Below are positions 35,503 to 45,361 of a stretch of DNA of 64,000 nt, in pieces. Every line of letters starts with the position of its first letter. The stretch's first letter is position 1. Position numbers and translations under genes: made by a program. Under the pieces are notes generated by a model, which was not told the DNA's origin, searched no databases, and was given only the letters and a program-made list of their open reading frames with translations. Source of the stretch: Gelidibacter maritimus (lineage in GTDB: Bacteria; Bacteroidota; Bacteroidia; Flavobacteriales; Flavobacteriaceae); contig NZ_JACGLT010000015.1 of assembly GCF_014062315.1 (NCBI RefSeq), positions 1-64,000 on the forward strand, written 5' to 3'.

Positions 35503-36408
35503 ATGCAGACAAAGTATTATATTGCCGTAATTTCAGCCTTTACTATTTGGGGCTTTTTTAGTATTGCGCTAAAGTCTCTTGACTCTTTTACGGCTTTTGA
35601 CATTCTGAGTTATCGGACTTTGGGCTCAGTAGTCATCATGCTGTTCGTTTCTTTAGCGCTTCGACCAAAGGCATTAAAAACAAATATTAAATTATTCAAT
35701 TCATTTACTGCCAAAGACAAACGGCGAATCATTATTATTAATATTTTAAGTGGACTATTTCTGGCGCTCAACTGGTATATTTTTATTTATGTAATGAATA
35801 ATGTCAGTGTAAGTGCTACGTCTTTGGCATATCTTATTTGTCCAATTTTAACCATGGTTTTGGCTTTTCTGCTCCTAAAAGAAAAGCTTTTTAAATTGCA
35901 ATGGGTCTCCGTAATATTGAGTTTAATCGGGTGTTTGTTACTCTCATTGGGTAATTTTACCGATTTGTTTTACAGTCTGGTCATAGCACTGACCTATGCA
36001 CTGTATTTGGTTTTACAACGAAAAAACCAAGAGATGGATCGTTTTTTGATTTTAACCTGCCAAGTGTTTTTTGCAGTCGTCTTTTTGTTGCCATTCATCA
36101 TTACCTACGATTCACCTAACATAAAAACACCATTTTTTTACGGAATGTTGGCATTGATTGCGGTGGTATTTACAATCATCCCGATGTTTCTTAATATTTA
36201 TGCCCTAAGAGGTTTGAACTCTTCTGTAGTAGGCGTATTTATTTATTTGAATCCGCTTATTAATTTTATGCTTGCCATTTTCTATTTCAATGAAAAGGTC
36301 AGTTTAATTGAAGCCATTTGTTACCTCTTGATTATTATTTCTATTGTCATCTTTAATTTTGCTGCAATAAAAAACAGAATCAACCGAAGGCGTGCCGCGC
36401 ATATTTGA
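35503..36408 (+). CDS. EamA/RarD-type drug and metabolite transporter
   Basis: This 301-residue protein has about ten hydrophobic helices in two repeats, beginning YYIAVISAFTIWGFFSIALK. The first repeat ends with a typical LAYLICPILTMVLAFLLLKEKL, and the second with YLNPLINFMLAIFYFNEKV. It resembles RarD. Family members export amino acids or other metabolites across the inner membrane. The substrate is not evident. The stop is only 2 bp from that of the convergent symporter gene. Confidence 0.9.
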   Translation: MQTKYYIAVISAFTIWGFFSIALKSLDSFTAFDILSYRTLGSVVIMLFVSLALRPKALKTNIKLFNSFTAKDKRRIIIINILSGLFLALNWYIFIYVMNNVSVSATSLAYLICPILTMVLAFLLLKEKLFKLQWVSVILSLIGCLLLSLGNFTDLFYSLVIALTYALYLVLQRKNQEMDRFLILTCQVFFAVVFLLPFIITYDSPNIKTPFFYGMLALIAVVFTIIPMFLNIYALRGLNSSVVGVFIYLNPLINFMLAIFYFNEKVSLIEAICYLLIIISIVIFNFAAIKNRINRRRAAHI

Positions 36409-36410
36409 TT

Positions 36411-37856
36411 TTAAGATTTCAAATCGAAAGTTTCTGTTGGGTCTTTGTCATCTTCATATTCCAACATATTTTCACCATCGGCTATTATGGAACAAACGGT
36501 AGCATCTCCCGTAACGTTAACCACAGTTCTAAACATATCTAGAATACGATCAACTGGAAAAATAATGGCAATCCAAGCAGGATTGAGTCCTACGGAATCC
36601 AACACGATAATTAGCATCACCAAACCTGCGCTAGGCACTGCTGCAGAACCTATTGAGGCCAATGTAGTGGTCATGACCACGGTAAGTTGCTGACCTATGG
36701 TTAGATCAATCATATGCAACTGAGCTAAAAATATCACTGCTACGGCTTGGTATAAGCTTGTTCCGTCCATATTGACGGTGGCACCAATAGGCAGGACAAA
36801 GCTGCTAATTTTTTTATTGACACCAAGGTTTTGTTCAACACATTCCATAGTGACAGGAAGAGTTGCTGCACTGCTCGATGTTGAAAATGCCAAGGTCTGA
36901 GCTGGACTCATGGCTTTAAAAAAGCCAACATAAGGTATCTTTTTAACAAAGGACTTCAAAATGGCAGGATAGGTTATAAATATCATAATTAACAGGCCGC
37001 TAAGCACAGTTAAGGAGTACCAGCTTAGACCTTTAAATATCTCGACAACCTTTCCAATGTCATCCCCAGCCATTTTACTGACAACACCAGCCAATAAGGC
37101 AAAAACAAAAAAGGGCGCTGCTTGCATTACCAAATCCACCATTTTGAGAAACACCTCGTTGATACCATCGACTAATTTTAAAACGGGTGCCGATTTTTCA
37201 TCCGGAATAAACAAGAGGCATACACCAAAGAAAATCGCGAAAAATATGATTTGCAACATCAACCCGTTATTGGAAAGTGAGTAAAAGAAATTGTCGGGAA
37301 CAATATCAATTAACGGCTGCAGAGGTGTTGTTTCCTTGCGTTGATCGGCGGTGGCAATCTTATCTGAAACGGATACTTCTTTTAAATCTTGCTTAGTTAA
37401 TTCCGAAATCTCTTGTGCTCTTTCAAAATATTCGGGGTCTTCTAAATAATTGATATCATCTTTTATTTCATGGCCCTCAGAACTGGCCCATATTTCATAA
37501 TTGATACGATTGTCTATGCGGCTTTGTTCGTCTATGAGCTTGCCAGGTTTTATGGTATTTACTAAAACAAGCCCTAAAGAAATGGCTAAAACTGTAGTCA
37601 GAAGATAAATAAGTAAAGTTTTACCACCCATTCGTCCCAAGCTTGAAGGATCCCCAATATTTGCAACACCACCAATTATGGAAAACAATACCAAAGGCAC
37701 CGCAATTAGTTTCAGTAAATTAATAAAAATAGTCCCGAAAGGATCAATCCAGTTGATGGTAAATGCGCTCCAACCCATGTAACTGGACAGTAACGCCCAT
37801 AGGATACCAAGGACCATTCCAATGACAATTTTCCAATGTAGTGCTAATTTTTTCAT
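36411..37856 (-). CDS. Dicarboxylate/amino acid:cation symporter (DAACS)
   Basis: This 481-residue transporter is of the glutamate/aspartate symporter family. The re-entrant hairpin motif FSTSSSAATLPVT and the NMDGTSLYQ motif in helix 7 are both intact. The C-terminal substrate site region has PVDRILDMFRTVVNVTGDA. An unusual hydrophilic loop of about 90 residues (around 105-195) lies between helices 3 and 4, rich in Asp and Glu. It should import acidic amino acids or dicarboxylates with Na+ or H+. Repeat-bearing DNA lies upstream. Confidence 0.92.
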   Translation of the reverse strand: MKKLALHWKIVIGMVLGILWALLSSYMGWSAFTINWIDPFGTIFINLLKLIAVPLVLFSIIGGVANIGDPSSLGRMGGKTLLIYLLTTVLAISLGLVLVNTIKPGKLIDEQSRIDNRINYEIWASSEGHEIKDDINYLEDPEYFERAQEISELTKQDLKEVSVSDKIATADQRKETTPLQPLIDIVPDNFFYSLSNNGLMLQIIFFAIFFGVCLLFIPDEKSAPVLKLVDGINEVFLKMVDLVMQAAPFFVFALLAGVVSKMAGDDIGKVVEIFKGLSWYSLTVLSGLLIMIFITYPAILKSFVKKIPYVGFFKAMSPAQTLAFSTSSSAATLPVTMECVEQNLGVNKKISSFVLPIGATVNMDGTSLYQAVAVIFLAQLHMIDLTIGQQLTVVMTTTLASIGSAAVPSAGLVMLIIVLDSVGLNPAWIAIIFPVDRILDMFRTVVNVTGDATVCSIIADGENMLEYEDDKDPTETFDLKS

Positions 37857-38085
37857 AAGCCTTTCTTCCTGCGAAGGCAGGAATCCTTTTTAATTATTTT
37901 TTAAAACTCCTGTCATACTTACCTATGAGGCTCCTTGCCTGCGCAAATATTGTTATAGGTTTTTATTTAAAGTGACACACCAATACAATGTGCATGATGT
38001 TGTTATAGTTTTGAATATTTAGGGAAAAAAGCCTGAAATATTCAAGTCATATCTATTTATTCATGAGACTCCTGCCTGCGCAGGA
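37857..38085. repeat. Dispersed CCTGCGCAGGCAGGA-type repeats
   Basis: Three related palindromic fragments lie in this spacer. They are TTCCTGCGAAGGCAGGAATCC near 37865-37889, GAGGCTCCTTGCCTGCGCA near 37927-37945, and GAGACTCCTGCCTGCGCAGGAGTGA near 38064-38087. The last one runs into the end of aroC. They look like one family of short mobile or REP-like repeats, common in Flavobacteriaceae intergenic DNA. Confidence 0.7.
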
Positions 38086-39124
38086 GTGAATAGTCTGCTA
38101 AGACTAAAGCTGCCATGGCCTCAACAATAGGAATGGCTCTAGGTACAACGCACGGATCATGCCGCCCCTTACCCTGCATTTCTACAATATCACCTTTATT
38201 ATCAAGAGTGTTCTGTTTTTGGATAATTGTGGCTACCGGTTTGAAAGCCACTCTAAAATAAATGTCCATTCCGTTGCTTATGCCGCCTTGAATACCACCA
38301 GATAAATTGGTTTTGGTACTTCCATCTTCATTAAATTGATCGTTGTGCTCACTACCCTTCATCTTGGCGCCACAAAATCCACTACCATATTCAAAACCTT
38401 TTACAGCATTAATGGATAGCATGGCCTTACCAAGTTCAGCATGTAACTTATCAAATACAGGCTCTCCAAGCCCCACAGGTAAATTCTGAATCACACAAGT
38501 GACTGTTCCACCAATGGTATCGCCTTGTTTTCTAATCTCCCTGATCCGTTCAATCATTTGATTTGCAATGGCTTCATCCGGGCAACGTACAGTATTGCTT
38601 TCAATCTTTGAAAAGTCAAGATCTTGATAGGGTTTGTCTAAAAATATATCGCCTACTGAGGAAGTAAAAGCATGAATCTTAACGTCTTTGAGCATTTGTT
38701 TTGCAATGGCACCAGCAACAACTCGACAAGCAGTTTCGCGTGCAGAACTTCGTCCGCCACCCCGGTAATCACGTACACCATACTTTTTATCGTAGGTATA
38801 ATCAGCGTGACTAGGACGGTAAACGTCTTTTATATGTGAATAGTCTTTTGATTTCTGATCAGTATTTTTGATGATGAAGCCAATGGGAGTCCCAGTAGTT
38901 TGACCTTCAAAAATCCCTGAGAGGAATTCGACCTTATCTGATTCTTTGCGTTGGGTGACAATATCTGATTGACCTGGTTTGCGACGGTCCATTTCTGCCT
39001 GAATGGCTTCAAAATCTAACTTTATTCCTGATGGACAACCATCAATAATGCCACCAATGGCTGCGCCGTGAGACTCCCCAAAAGTGGTGAGTTTAAACAA
39101 TTTTCCAAAGGAATTTCCTGCCAT
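38057..39124 (-). CDS. aroC: Chorismate synthase
   Basis: This 355-residue enzyme makes chorismate from EPSP with reduced FMN. Family motifs are [18 protein letters not shown] (near 13), [11 protein letters not shown]-like [17 protein letters not shown] (near 125), and [11 protein letters not shown] near 320. The last eight residues (LRRQESHE) are encoded by a dispersed repeat and replace the usual tail. The catalytic part is complete, so the enzyme should work. Confidence 0.97.
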   Translation of the reverse strand: MAGNSFGKLFKLTTFGESHGAAIGGIIDGCPSGIKLDFEAIQAEMDRRKPGQSDIVTQRKESDKVEFLSGIFEGQTTGTPIGFIIKNTDQKSKDYSHIKDVYRPSHADYTYDKKYGVRDYRGGGRSSARETACRVVAGAIAKQMLKDVKIHAFTSSVGDIFLDKPYQDLDFSKIESNTVRCPDEAIANQMIERIREIRKQGDTIGGTVTCVIQNLPVGLGEPVFDKLHAELGKAMLSINAVKGFEYGSGFCGAKMKGSEHNDQFNEDGSTKTNLSGGIQGGISNGMDIYFRVAFKPVATIIQKQNTLDNKGDIVEMQGKGRHDPCVVPRAIPIVEAMAALVLADYSLLRRQESHE

Positions 39125-39345
39125 AAATATTATTTTGTGCTAATGTAATTGTATTCTGAGAGAAACAAAAATAGAATTTTTAAGCGTTTTCTAAATTTTT
39201 AATTGTGGAAAGATAACAATTCCTTCATAAAACCAAGTGATAATTTGACGGAACACCGATTCTAATTCCGAAACCAAAGTCTCTAAGAAAATACAAACGT
39301 GATCTTCACAATGCAAGGTGTTTTGAATCATTCTAAAACTTAAGA

Positions 39346-42273
39346 TTATAACAGAGCGCGTCTTAAGATTGTAATGGGATGAAGCGCTTCCCTTTGCGTG
39401 CCATCGAGAATTTGATGTCTGCAACTGGTGCCGTTTGCTGAGATCAGTGCCGTCTCAGGAGCTTTTCTTACCGCAGGAAATAAGGTCTGCTCACCAATTT
39501 GCATGCTGACTTCATAATGTTCCTTTTCATATCCAAAACTCCCAGCCATTCCGCAACAGCCACTTGGAATAATGGTAACCTTATAGTTTTCTGGAAGATT
39601 AAGCACTGTGAAACTGGAGAGTTGATTGCGCAAGGCCTTTTGATGGCAATGGCCATGAAATTTAATGGTTCTCTCCTCTTGTGTGAATTGTGAAGATTTT
39701 ATATGTCCTAAGTTGATTTCCTGTTGAATAAACTCCTCAATCAGGAAAGTATGTTTCGCGATATTTTGAGCGGCCAATTTATCATCTGCCAATTTTGGGT
39801 ACTCATCCGTAAAGGTCAAAATTGCTGAAGGTTCAATGCCTATTAATGGTGTCTCTGCTGAAATCAAATCTTTAAAAATAGTCACATTTTTATTGGCCAT
39901 TTTTTTAGCCTGCTCTATGAGCCCTTTTGACATGAAGGAGCGCCCAGATTCAGCATGCTTAACAAACTTGATATTATAATTCAGACCTGTTAAAAGCGCT
40001 ATGGCATCCTGTCCGATAGCAGTATCTAAATGGTTGGTAAACTCGTCGTTAAAAAAGTAAACAGTTTTAATATGCTTAGAGACAAAGGATTGATTGCTAA
40101 CGCCTTCAATATGCTTACTTAAACTCTTTTTTGAAATTAATGGAATCGATCTCTCCTTTGCAATTCCGAAGCCTTTTTTAATGATTGAAGAGCTTATTTT
40201 GTTTTTGAAAAAGAAATTTGTCATCTGCGGTAGCGCACTTGAAAACCCATTCAATGCATTGTTATAGGCAAACAATTTGGTTCGTAATGAGACCCCATTG
40301 GCCTTCTGATATTGATATTGAAACTCTGCCTTTAAACTTGCCACGTCCACGCTGCTTGGACATTCGCTGGCGCATGCTTTACAACTCAAACAAAGGTCAA
40401 AAACCTCCTTTAATTCATGATGGTCAAACTTATTGGCTTTGTCGGAATTGGTTAAAAACTCACGTAATGCATTTGCCCTGCCACGTGTGGTATCTTTTTC
40501 ATTACGGGTTGCTCTATAGCTCGGACACATAGTCCCACCAAATTCGGGCAGTTTCCTACAATCGCCTGAACCATTACATTTTTCTGCTTCTCTTAAAATA
40601 CCTAACGATGCTGAAAAGTCCATTAGGGTTGGAATTTCAGGTTCGGTTCTATCGGGTTGATAGCGCAGATTTTCATCCATTGGGTAAGCATTAACTATCT
40701 TTCCTGGATTAAAGATATTCTCAGGATCGAAGGCAGCTTTTATACGTTTTAACAAATGGTAATTCTCTTCGCCAATCATTAAAGGAATAAATTCAGCTCT
40801 TACAATCCCATCGCCATGCTCGCCGCTCATAGAACCCTGATATTTTTTTACCAAATGCGCTACGTCCGTTGTTATTTGTCTGAACATGGCAACATCTTCA
40901 CTTTTTTTAAGATTGAGGATCGGTCTTAAATGTAGTTCTCCTGCACCAGCGTGGGCGTAATAAATGGCTTCTTGGTCGTGACTTTTCATTAATGCTGTAA
41001 ACTCAGAAATGTAATTTGCCAAGTCAGGGAGTGCCACAGCAGTATCTTCAATACAGGCCGCTGATTTCCTATCGCCAATCATATTCCCTAAGAGTCCCAA
41101 GCCTGCTTTTCTAAGCTCCACGGCTTTTTCGATATCCGGACCAACAAGAACTGGCCAGGCGTAGCTCAATCCGGAATTTTGGATGGCTTTTACAAGCTGT
41201 TCCGCTTGTTTTTCGACGGACTCAAAAGTGTCTGCCCTGACCTCACACATTAAGATTGCTTTAGGGTCGTCAACAATAAATGTCCTGTTTTCTGCTTGGG
41301 TTTTATTTTGTTTGGTACAATCCAAAATGGTTTTATCCATCATTTCACAAGTAAAAAGATCATGTTGCATGGTCAGCTCAACACTTTGCAAACAATTTTC
41401 AATACTATCAAAATGAGCTGCCACCATCATTGTTTCCTTCGGTGGCAAGGCATCCAATTGCAAGGTTATTTCAGTCGTAAACGCTAGCGTACCTTCACTT
41501 CCAGACAATAGCTTGCACATATTAAAAGCTTCAGAGGCATCAGAAAAAACATCATTCTGAAGCAGCTCGTCAATGGCATATCCGGTATTTCTTCTATGGA
41601 TTTCGGGTTTTGGGAAATGGTCTGAAATTCGTTTTTTGACGTTTTCTGAATTCAGTTCGTTATATATGGACTGGTAAATTTGTCCTTCCAAGGTGGTTGG
41701 TTTTGTTTTTTCGAAAAACTCCGTTTTGGTGATATTCTCGAAGAGGGCTTCACTCCCATCGCTCAACAGGGTTTTCATTGCAAGGACTTTGTCTCTCGTA
41801 ACACCATATTGAATAGATGTAGTTCCGGAGGAGTTGTTTCCTACCATGCCCCCAATCATGCAACGATTGGAAGTGGATGTGTTGGGCCCAAAAAAAAGTC
41901 CATAAGGCTTTAGATGGTTATTGAGTTCATCTCTCACAACACCTGGCTGTACCGTAACCGTTTTTGCCTGTTCGTCAATAGCTATGATTTTAGTGAAATA
42001 TTTGGAGACATCTACAACAATACCTTCGCCAACACATTGACCTGCCAAAGATGTCCCTGCTGTTCTTGGAATTAGTGAGGTGGAGTGTTTACGTGCAAAA
42101 TCTATCAATAGTTTTAAATCCAATATAGTTTTAGGATAGGCTACCGCTAAAGGCAATTTTCTATATACCGAAGCATCTGTCGCATAAAGCGCTTTCATTA
42201 AATCGTCCGTAAACAGCTCTCCGTTCAATTGTGCTTTGAGCTCTTTTAACACTTTACTTAACTCTATTACCAT
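39346..42273 (-). CDS. Fused FAD-linked oxidase and Fe-S dehydrogenase (D-2-hydroxyglutarate/D-lactate dehydrogenase type)
   Basis: This 975-residue protein joins a GlcD-like flavin domain to a GlcF-like Fe-S domain, as in YdiJ. The FAD_binding_4 part (about 30-250) has PRTAGTSLAGQCVG and NNSSGTTSIQYGVTRD. The FAD-oxidase C-terminal part has HAGAGELHLRP and SGEHGDGIVRAEF. Two ferredoxin clusters follow: CNGSGDCRKL with a later Cys, and CLSCKACASECPS. The CCG-like end has HGHCHQKAL and SGCCGMAGSFGYEKEHYE. It should oxidise a D-2-hydroxy acid and pass electrons to the quinone pool. The exact substrate is uncertain. Confidence 0.9.
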   Translation of the reverse strand: MVIELSKVLKELKAQLNGELFTDDLMKALYATDASVYRKLPLAVAYPKTILDLKLLIDFARKHSTSLIPRTAGTSLAGQCVGEGIVVDVSKYFTKIIAIDEQAKTVTVQPGVVRDELNNHLKPYGLFFGPNTSTSNRCMIGGMVGNNSSGTTSIQYGVTRDKVLAMKTLLSDGSEALFENITKTEFFEKTKPTTLEGQIYQSIYNELNSENVKKRISDHFPKPEIHRRNTGYAIDELLQNDVFSDASEAFNMCKLLSGSEGTLAFTTEITLQLDALPPKETMMVAAHFDSIENCLQSVELTMQHDLFTCEMMDKTILDCTKQNKTQAENRTFIVDDPKAILMCEVRADTFESVEKQAEQLVKAIQNSGLSYAWPVLVGPDIEKAVELRKAGLGLLGNMIGDRKSAACIEDTAVALPDLANYISEFTALMKSHDQEAIYYAHAGAGELHLRPILNLKKSEDVAMFRQITTDVAHLVKKYQGSMSGEHGDGIVRAEFIPLMIGEENYHLLKRIKAAFDPENIFNPGKIVNAYPMDENLRYQPDRTEPEIPTLMDFSASLGILREAEKCNGSGDCRKLPEFGGTMCPSYRATRNEKDTTRGRANALREFLTNSDKANKFDHHELKEVFDLCLSCKACASECPSSVDVASLKAEFQYQYQKANGVSLRTKLFAYNNALNGFSSALPQMTNFFFKNKISSSIIKKGFGIAKERSIPLISKKSLSKHIEGVSNQSFVSKHIKTVYFFNDEFTNHLDTAIGQDAIALLTGLNYNIKFVKHAESGRSFMSKGLIEQAKKMANKNVTIFKDLISAETPLIGIEPSAILTFTDEYPKLADDKLAAQNIAKHTFLIEEFIQQEINLGHIKSSQFTQEERTIKFHGHCHQKALRNQLSSFTVLNLPENYKVTIIPSGCCGMAGSFGYEKEHYEVSMQIGEQTLFPAVRKAPETALISANGTSCRHQILDGTQREALHPITILRRALL

Positions 42274-42386
42274 AACTATTATTGAAACTCGGATTATGTT
42301 AAAAATAAGTCCTAAATTTAGGGGTAATTACCCAATTTTAACATAAAGTTGGCGTTATAATTTCACACGATCATCAATTCAAGATG

Positions 42387-42394
42387 TATTTTTG
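42387..42394 (+). promoter_or_regulatory. -7 box of the small outer-membrane protein gene
   Basis: TATTTTTG matches TAnnTTTG 22 bp before the ATG at 42417. No matching -33 element is seen. Confidence 0.35.
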
Positions 42395-42416
42395 TTAAAA
42401 CTTTAAAACTTAAATT

Positions 42417-42911
42417 ATGAAAAGAATATTTTTAATCGCTATTGCCTTTATTGGAGGTACTATGTTTATGAATGCGCAGGATATTGCTGACAACGCCATT
42501 GGTTTACGTATTGGCGACAGTGATGGTTTTGGAGCGGAAGTCTCTTACCAACGCGCATTGGGTTCTAACAATCGTTTAGAATTGGATTTGGGGCTTAGAA
42601 ATGGAAGCAACTACGACGGGTTTAAACTTGCCGGTATTTACCAGTGGGTCTGGAATATTGACGGTGGCTTTAATTGGTATGCAGGTCCTGGTGCAGGTCT
42701 TGCAAGTTATGGTTATAAGTACAAGGATGAAGGTAGACATTATAAAGACAATCAAACCTTTATCTTTATTGCTGGCGATATAGGAATAGAATACGTTTTT
42801 GATATCCCATTAATGTTATCATTAGACTTTAGACCAGAAATTGCTTTTGGAAATGATTATAATGACGACTTGGATTTCGATATTGCCTTAGGGATCAGAT
42901 ATAGATTTTAG
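42417..42911 (+). CDS. Small beta-barrel outer-membrane protein
   Basis: This 164-residue protein has a signal peptide ending MNAQ (residue 20). It then has alternating strands rich in Gly, Tyr and Asp, and ends in IRYRF, the terminal Phe recognised by the barrel-assembly machinery. About eight strands can be drawn, so it is probably an eight-stranded barrel like OmpX or OmpW. Function is unknown. A shared terminator follows. Confidence 0.75.
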   Translation: MKRIFLIAIAFIGGTMFMNAQDIADNAIGLRIGDSDGFGAEVSYQRALGSNNRLELDLGLRNGSNYDGFKLAGIYQWVWNIDGGFNWYAGPGAGLASYGYKYKDEGRHYKDNQTFIFIAGDIGIEYVFDIPLMLSLDFRPEIAFGNDYNDDLDFDIALGIRYRF

Positions 42912-42948
42912 AAGTTCATTTCTTTAGGAAGAGAAACTATATAAAAAC

Positions 42949-42982
42949 AAAAACCATCATTATTTAGATAGTGATGGTTTTT
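42949..42982. terminator. Bidirectional rho-independent terminator
   Basis: AAAAACCATCA (42949-42959) and TGATGGTTTTT (42972-42982) pair perfectly around a 12-nt loop. It separates the convergent outer-membrane protein and AraC genes and covers the stop codon of the latter. Confidence 0.85.
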
Positions 42983-43997
42983 TTGTTTGCATTTGGCGGT
43001 ATTCCGTTGGTGTCAATTGATATTCTTCTTTAAAGATTTTTGAAAAATAGCTTCTGCTGGTCAAACCTATTTTATAAACAATTTCTGAAATGTTTAAATT
43101 TGTACTCCTTAATAATTGCGATGCAAGATTAAGTCGCACGTCATTAATATAACTATTGATGGTAGAATTATAAAGAATTTTGAATCCCTCTTGAAGCTTG
43201 GTTTCCGTTAGGCCCACTTCTTTACAAAGATCATTAATGGTATTGGTTCGTTCAATATTCTGATGTATAAACTGCACAGCTTCTCTTACCTTACCCACTT
43301 CATATTGTCGCAAAACATGTCGGTTTTCTTCATTGTTCTGGTCGTCTTGGTATTGTGAAATCTGATTGCCAAGCAATTGATACCCACAGCTGATCATAAA
43401 AATAGTTCTTAAAAAATAAGTGTCATCGAAGTTTTTTATTTTTTCAAACACTTCAGCAAGGGCCAAGCTATAATAGCCTTCATGATAAAAACTGTTTTTT
43501 GCGAAAACATCTCCAAAAATATCGTTGAGATCTGATTTGATAAGTTCCGAGGAGCATTCATCATAAAGCATAAAACCTTCGCGGTCCATTTCCAAACTGT
43601 AAAGATTGACCTCTTGATTTTTTTCAAAGCTAATAACGTGGCCGTTATGGTCTTGACTTGCTACAATGGCTTGTTGGTACTCTTGCAGTTCATGGAGTGT
43701 ATCTTCTTCATTAGAAAAACGATGAACAAAGTTACCTTTAGTGCAGTATAAAAACTTTAAAGGATGAGTCAAATCTTTCACAAATTGAATTTCCACATCC
43801 TTTCTAAATTTACAATGGTATTCAATAATGCCAAGTCCAGACTCCAACATCATCGCTTTAATATAACCCTCTCCTATTGGCTCTGATAGTTCAACAAGAT
43901 ACTCCCTGCAATTAAGCTGAAAAGGTAATTGAAATGCTGCCGCTAAGTCTTTTATAACTAAATCTACTGGGAGCGAGTTGACTTTAATATTTATCAT
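42960..43997 (-). CDS. AraC-family transcriptional regulator
   Basis: This 345-residue regulator has a C-terminal AraC DNA-binding domain of two helix-turn-helix units (residues about 240-340). It includes TINDLCKEVGLTETKLQEGF and ISEIVYKIGLTSRSYFSKIFKEEY-type motifs and ends with the typical LTPTEYR. The N-terminal 230 residues have no clear cupin motif and likely bind a ligand. It lies 57 bp after bshA in the same direction, so the two may be co-transcribed. Targets are unknown. Confidence 0.9.
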   Translation of the reverse strand: MINIKVNSLPVDLVIKDLAAAFQLPFQLNCREYLVELSEPIGEGYIKAMMLESGLGIIEYHCKFRKDVEIQFVKDLTHPLKFLYCTKGNFVHRFSNEEDTLHELQEYQQAIVASQDHNGHVISFEKNQEVNLYSLEMDREGFMLYDECSSELIKSDLNDIFGDVFAKNSFYHEGYYSLALAEVFEKIKNFDDTYFLRTIFMISCGYQLLGNQISQYQDDQNNEENRHVLRQYEVGKVREAVQFIHQNIERTNTINDLCKEVGLTETKLQEGFKILYNSTINSYINDVRLNLASQLLRSTNLNISEIVYKIGLTSRSYFSKIFKEEYQLTPTEYRQMQTKKPSLSK

Positions 43998-44054
43998 CCA
44001 ATCCGATATTTAGACACCAACATGAGGTTGCAGGTAGAATATTTAAAGATAAGA

Positions 44055-45194
44055 TTATTTTATAAGCTCACAATTTTTTAAAGTCTTGACATAAACAGCT
44101 TCATACTGTGGTACAACATTCTCAATTGCAAATTTAGCAGATTCTTTTGTGGCATTGAGTTTAAAGGATTCGAGTCTTTGTGCGTCACTCAGAATATAAA
44201 TAGCATTTTTTGACATGTCTTCCACATCATTTACATTGCTCAAGAAACCAGTAACCCCTTGGATATTAACTTCAGGAATACCACCCGTATTACTTGAAAT
44301 GACCGGAACTCCTGAAGCCATTGCTTCTAAGGCAGCCAAACCAAAACTTTCGGTTTGTGATGGCAGTAAAAATAAATCACTAAAACACAGAATTCTATCT
44401 ATTTCATGGCTATTGCCAAAAAAGACCACTTTATCCAAAATACCGAGTTTTTTACATAACTTTTCTGCACCAGCTTTTTCTGGCCCTTCACCAACCATCA
44501 TCAATTTTGCTGGTATTTTCTTTTGAATGTTATTGAAGATCTTGACTACATCCGGAATTTGCTTCACCTTTCGGAAATTACTGATATGGGTTACAATCAT
44601 TTCATCTTCAGTGGCCATCACATCTCGTTGACAATCTGTAAAGTCTAATTTATGCCGACTGAAATCAATGAAGTTCGGAACCACATCTATCTCATTTTTA
44701 ATATCAAATAAGCGTAATGTGTCTTCCTTTAGACTTTGAGATACTGACGTCACGGCATCTGAATTATTGATGCTAAATGTAACTGCGGGTTTATAAAAAG
44801 GATGGCTTCCAACAAGGGTGATATCTGTACCGTGAAGTGTAGTAACTATGGGAACATAAATACCTTCTTCCTGTAACATTTGTTTTGCCATATAGGCAGC
44901 GTAAGCATGAGGAATAGCATAATGTACATGAAGCAACTCAATGCCGTACAACTTAACCATGTCTACCAGTTTGCTTGATAAAGCAAGCTCATAAGGTTGG
45001 TACAAAAACAATGGGTATTCTGGCACATTTACCTCATGATAATGAATATTACTGCCCAACAAATCCAATCTTACCGGCTGACTATAGGTGATGAAATGAA
45101 TTTCATGACCTCGTTTGGACAAAGCCAAACCTAATTCTGTTGCAACAACACCACTACCTCCAAAGGTTGGGTAACAAACGATTCCTATTTTCAT
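44055..45194 (-). CDS. bshA: N-acetyl-alpha-D-glucosaminyl L-malate synthase (bacillithiol synthesis)
   Basis: This 379-residue GT4 glycosyltransferase joins GlcNAc from UDP-GlcNAc to L-malate, the first step of bacillithiol synthesis. The glycine-rich N-terminal motif is CYPTFGGSGVVATELG (7-22). THLHGTDITLVG-like TTLHGTDITLVG is near 120, and the nucleotide-sugar site ESFGLAALEAMASGVPVISSNTGGIPEV is near 285. BshA in this phylum has exactly this start and length. BshB and BshC must be elsewhere. The low-molecular-weight thiol of this cell is thus likely bacillithiol. Confidence 0.93.
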   Translation of the reverse strand: MKIGIVCYPTFGGSGVVATELGLALSKRGHEIHFITYSQPVRLDLLGSNIHYHEVNVPEYPLFLYQPYELALSSKLVDMVKLYGIELLHVHYAIPHAYAAYMAKQMLQEEGIYVPIVTTLHGTDITLVGSHPFYKPAVTFSINNSDAVTSVSQSLKEDTLRLFDIKNEIDVVPNFIDFSRHKLDFTDCQRDVMATEDEMIVTHISNFRKVKQIPDVVKIFNNIQKKIPAKLMMVGEGPEKAGAEKLCKKLGILDKVVFFGNSHEIDRILCFSDLFLLPSQTESFGLAALEAMASGVPVISSNTGGIPEVNIQGVTGFLSNVNDVEDMSKNAIYILSDAQRLESFKLNATKESAKFAIENVVPQYEAVYVKTLKNCELIK

Positions 45195-45361
45195 TTTAAT
45201 TTCTTTTAGTTTTATTCCTCATTGGGCTTAATGCTCCGAGGTTTGCCTAGATTACGAAGACAATTTTTCAGTCATGCCTCGTGTACTTATTAGCACATGC
45301 GTTCGGCACCCTATGGATTAATGGTTCAACATGATCATGCTACAGACACCTAAAGCGTTTA

